A stretch of DNA of 8,143 nt from JBMNCR01 sp049366695. Lineage in GTDB: Bacteria > Bacillota > Clostridia > Eubacteriales > Alkalibacteraceae. The number at the start of each line of letters is the position of its first letter. Position 1 is the stretch's first letter. This document shows, one piece after another, positions 6,077 to 8,143 of the stretch. The stretch lies in contig JBMNCR010000049.1 in the NCBI GenBank assembly GCA_049366695.1, positions 1-8,143 of the forward strand, written 5' to 3'. The translations under genes and the position numbers were made by a program. Under the pieces are notes generated by a model. That model worked only from the letters and a program-made list of their open reading frames with translations, was not told the origin of the DNA and ran no database searches.

Positions 6077-6766
6077 ATTAACGTAAACTTTAATGGATTC
6101 AGCAAAAGATTGTCTGAAAAAATGAGTGAGCTAAATTTAAAACAATCCGAACTAAGTAGAATTACAAAAATTTCTAAGAATGCAATTAGTAATTACGTCA
6201 ATGATGTTCGAATACCTGATACCATTTCAGCTTATAAATTATCTCAAGCATTACATGTTCCTATTGAATGGTTGCTTACAGGAGAAAAATCTTTTAAAGA
6301 TGAAAAAATATTTTTGAATGAAATACCTTATTTTTTTCGATTTAACAGTTTTGATCGACGATTAAAAGAGATTATTAGCAATAGCACTTTCACTAATGAA
6401 GAAGTTTGTGATATGCTTGAAATTGATTGCGACACAATTACTAACTATATAAACAAAAAATCTTTTCTTGATGTTAATCTTCTATTCACATTATGCAAAA
6501 TATTAAATACATCAGCAGATTGGCTTCTTTTTGGTGTGAAAAATAGAGCTGACGAAGACGAAACAAAAAACACTAATGAATCAGTGCAAAAGCTTTCTAA
6601 TGAAGAATTAAATCTCATTAATAAATATCGTAAATTAGATTCAAATGACCACGAAGAAATACAGACTTTATTAGACTTAAAGCATAAACGAATCTTTAAC
6701 AAATCTAATCAGGTATCCAATTCAAATCATTCAACAGGCAATAATGATAATAAGTTTATAGGATAA
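6077..6766 (+). CDS. tandem double-XRE helix-turn-helix transcriptional regulator
   Basis: This is a DNA-binding protein of about 229 residues. Residues are numbered from a GTG at 6068. Residues 11-74 form a standard XRE/Cro domain ending in WLLTGEK. Residues 95-158 form a second one ending in WLLFGVK. The two align over 64 residues without a gap, with about 19 identities. The C-terminal part (LSNEELNLINKYRKLDSND, then EEIQTLLDLKHKR) is common in phage-type XRE regulators and is followed by a polar Asn/Ser-rich tail. The start is uncertain. The only good Shine-Dalgarno sequence (GAGGTG, 6065-6070) contains the GTG at 6068 and is spaced 6 nt from ATT 6077; TTG 6110 and ATG 6122 lack one and would cut domain 1. 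It may act as a repressor, possibly of its own promoter. Its target is unknown. Confidence 0.85.
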   Translation: MNVNFNGFSKRLSEKMSELNLKQSELSRITKISKNAISNYVNDVRIPDTISAYKLSQALHVPIEWLLTGEKSFKDEKIFLNEIPYFFRFNSFDRRLKEIISNSTFTNEEVCDMLEIDCDTITNYINKKSFLDVNLLFTLCKILNTSADWLLFGVKNRADEDETKNTNESVQKLSNEELNLINKYRKLDSNDHEEIQTLLDLKHKRIFNKSNQVSNSNHSTGNNDNKFIG

Positions 6767-6794
6767 CTATTCTATAAAAATAATATATACACGA

Positions 6795-6834
6795 AATATA
6801 ATAATCCACCCATAAAAGGGTGGATTATTATATT
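6795..6834. terminator. bidirectional rho-independent terminator
   Basis: A 17-bp perfect inverted repeat (arms 6795-6811 and 6818-6834) encloses a 6-nt loop, ATAAAA. The loop-proximal part of the stem is GC-rich (CCACCC/GGGTGG) and the base is A/T only, so each strand ends in a T-rich run. It lies between the convergent XRE and methyltransferase genes and should terminate both. Confidence 0.9.
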
Positions 6835-6854
6835 CAAATTATTGGTACTGTTTA

Positions 6855-7925
6855 TTATTCGCTATATTTAATCCTCGAAAGCATATACAACTCTTTTCCA
6901 AAAACAGGCGTTAATAGGTGGGCACCATAGAAAGTAATCATTGAAGGTTTGCCAGGTTTACAGAATTTTTCAACATATTTTCTTGCACTTTCTCTTTGTT
7001 CAGCTTCAGTGGCTTCTGAGCTAAATTCATCGGGTATAACACCAATAATTATTTGATCACCATATTTTTCGTAAAGCATATGTGTATCATTCATTGGCTG
7101 TCCTCCCCATGAATCCCATCCTGCTGCTATCATATTTGGGACTTGTTTTTCAACATTACCACAACAATGTAAATCTGCATACATTCCCTTTGAATGAATA
7201 TAATCAGTCACTTTTCTCATATATGGAACAATCATTTCCTTACAAGTATCAGGTGAAAAGAATGTATCTTTTTGTGCACCCCAATCATCATGGATGTTAA
7301 ATCCGTCTATACCTGGAAAATGCTCAATATATTTATCAATAAGATTTATATACAAATCTGATAGTTTGTCAAAGAGCGATTTTACTGCATCTTTTTGATC
7401 CTCATCAATAAGTGCCAAAACGGCACTATCAAAATCCATGAAAGAAATAAGTCTTTCGAACCATCCATTCATAATAGTACATTGGTTAAATAGTGTTTCC
7501 GTAAGATTAATGGACTTACAACTTGTTTCCCAATCCCAACTGTCAAGATCAGGCCATATTAATTTTTCCTCCCATTCATTCGCATCTTTAAGAAAAGGAT
7601 TTCCCGGTTTTACCATCGAGCCTCCCGCTACAGGCACATACACCCACTCAATGCCAAACATATCCTTTCCACCGCCTTCTTCCATAGGCATCATTTCATC
7701 TTCAATTACAAGTGCACGGGCAATATTGTCGGGATTAGCTTTCGGTGCAATCACACGTGCCTCAACAGTTGTAAGTTGCCAAATTGGCTCTCTTTTCATG
7801 GCTGCAATATAAGCTTCTTTTGGATTCACTGGATAGTCATACATAGGTGTCGCAGGTCCGCCCCATAAACTAGGTACTTCACTCACAATTCTAAGTTCTT
7901 TCTCATCAAATTTAGGATTTGTCAT
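6855..7925 (-). CDS. UroD-family corrinoid methyltransferase
   Basis: This 356-residue protein has the uroporphyrinogen-decarboxylase TIM-barrel fold seen in cobalamin-dependent methyltransferases such as MtaA, CmuA and the MtvB/O-demethylase group. Such enzymes move methyl groups between a substrate or carrier and a corrinoid protein. The zinc motif H-x-C is seen as DLHCCGN (H253, C255), and C322 (KFCKPG) is the likely distal third ligand. The HDDWGAQ stretch (212-218) is also typical of this methyltransferase branch. True haem-pathway UroD is not expected to have the H-x-C motif or this neighbour. GAGGAGAG (7933-7940) precedes the ATG, and the gene begins 30 nt after the corrinoid-protein stop, so the two form an operon. 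The methyl donor cannot be read from sequence; methoxylated aromatics, methylamines or other methyl compounds are possible. Confidence 0.88.
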   Translation of the reverse strand: MTNPKFDEKELRIVSEVPSLWGGPATPMYDYPVNPKEAYIAAMKREPIWQLTTVEARVIAPKANPDNIARALVIEDEMMPMEEGGGKDMFGIEWVYVPVAGGSMVKPGNPFLKDANEWEEKLIWPDLDSWDWETSCKSINLTETLFNQCTIMNGWFERLISFMDFDSAVLALIDEDQKDAVKSLFDKLSDLYINLIDKYIEHFPGIDGFNIHDDWGAQKDTFFSPDTCKEMIVPYMRKVTDYIHSKGMYADLHCCGNVEKQVPNMIAAGWDSWGGQPMNDTHMLYEKYGDQIIIGVIPDEFSSEATEAEQRESARKYVEKFCKPGKPSMITFYGAHLLTPVFGKELYMLSRIKYSE

Positions 7926-7955
7926 CTTTATTCTCTCCTCTTATAATTTTTTTTA

Positions 7956-8143
7956 TCACGAAACTACTTCTTTAGCTGTTACTGCAGCACTACCTGCATC
8001 TGGTGCAAATGCATCTGCACCGATTTCATTTGCATATTCTTGTGTTACTGGTGCTCCACCTACTATTACTTTAAATCCTGTTAATCCACTTGCTTTTATT
8101 GTTTGAACTGCTTCTTTTAGTGCTGGCATTGTTGTTGTAAGTA
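7956..8143 (-). CDS. corrinoid protein of a methyltransferase system, C-terminal part (partial)
   Basis: The window edge cuts this minus-strand gene, leaving its last 61 codons. The translation (TTTMPALKEAVQTIKASGL, then KVIVGGAPVTQEYANEIGAD, then AFAPDAGSAAVTAKEVVS) is the end of the cobalamin-binding Rossmann domain of MtaC/MtbC/MttC-type corrinoid proteins. The VGGAPVT and GADAF elements contact the cofactor in this family. The cobalt-ligating histidine motif (DxHxxG) would lie upstream, outside the window. Codons are strongly A-ending (GCA, ACA, GTA), consistent with high expression. The protein should carry the methyl group handled by the adjacent methyltransferase. It ends in TGA, 30 nt before that gene. 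Confidence 0.93.
   Translation of the reverse strand, partial: LTTTMPALKEAVQTIKASGLTGFKVIVGGAPVTQEYANEIGADAFAPDAGSAAVTAKEVVS

Noticed and set aside
6445..6702. 85-codon minus-strand open frame inside the XRE regulator gene
   Set aside because: It overlaps the second XRE domain, which is strongly supported on the plus strand, and has no start signals.
7438..7812. 124-codon open frame on the plus strand opposite the methyltransferase
   Set aside because: It is antisense to a clear UroD-family gene, its translation shows no family features, and no ribosome binding site precedes it.

Overview
The window is AT-rich, has strong AGGAGG-type ribosome binding sites, and carries gene families typical of low-GC anaerobic Firmicutes (Clostridia). 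A uroporphyrinogen-decarboxylase-like methyltransferase next to a corrinoid protein at the right end suggests an acetogen-like or otherwise methyl-using anaerobe. The genus cannot be fixed from this sequence alone.

Layout. Positions 1-271 are AT-rich and hold a possible gene remnant on the minus strand and an extended -10 promoter. A DUF1361 membrane protein (272-940, plus) follows. Next comes a compact five-gene minus-strand cluster, read from right to left: a short membrane-fusion protein (5525-4641), a MacB/LolD-type ATPase (4641-3961), a MacB-type permease (3956-2784), an OmpR-family response regulator (2720-2046) and a HAMP histidine kinase (2049-982). The three exporter genes are tightly coupled. 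The regulator pair follows after a 63-nt gap that contains its own consensus extended -10 promoter. The simplest reading is an exporter of the MacAB/YknXYZ type for a peptide, lipid or drug, with a dedicated two-component system controlling it.

Positions 5526-6076 are the divergent control region. It holds a doubtful small hydrophobic ORF (5586-5828), a perfect 8-bp inverted repeat, and a near-consensus promoter (TAGACA, 17 bp, TATAAT) with a roughly 110-nt leader carrying repeated ACAAT motifs. This leads to an unusual regulator (about 6077-6766, plus) made of two tandem XRE-type helix-turn-helix domains that align without gaps. Its start codon is not standard. A 17-bp perfect hairpin terminator serves both this gene and the convergent gene after it.

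The right end (6855-8143, minus) is a methyl-transfer operon: the C-terminal part of a corrinoid protein (cut by the window edge), then a 356-residue UroD-family methyltransferase with an H-x-C zinc motif. No rRNA, tRNA, CRISPR array or recognisable insertion sequence was seen. Most of the window is made of known families. The points most worth a second look are the double-XRE regulator with its leader and start codon, and the promoter structure of the exporter/two-component cluster.
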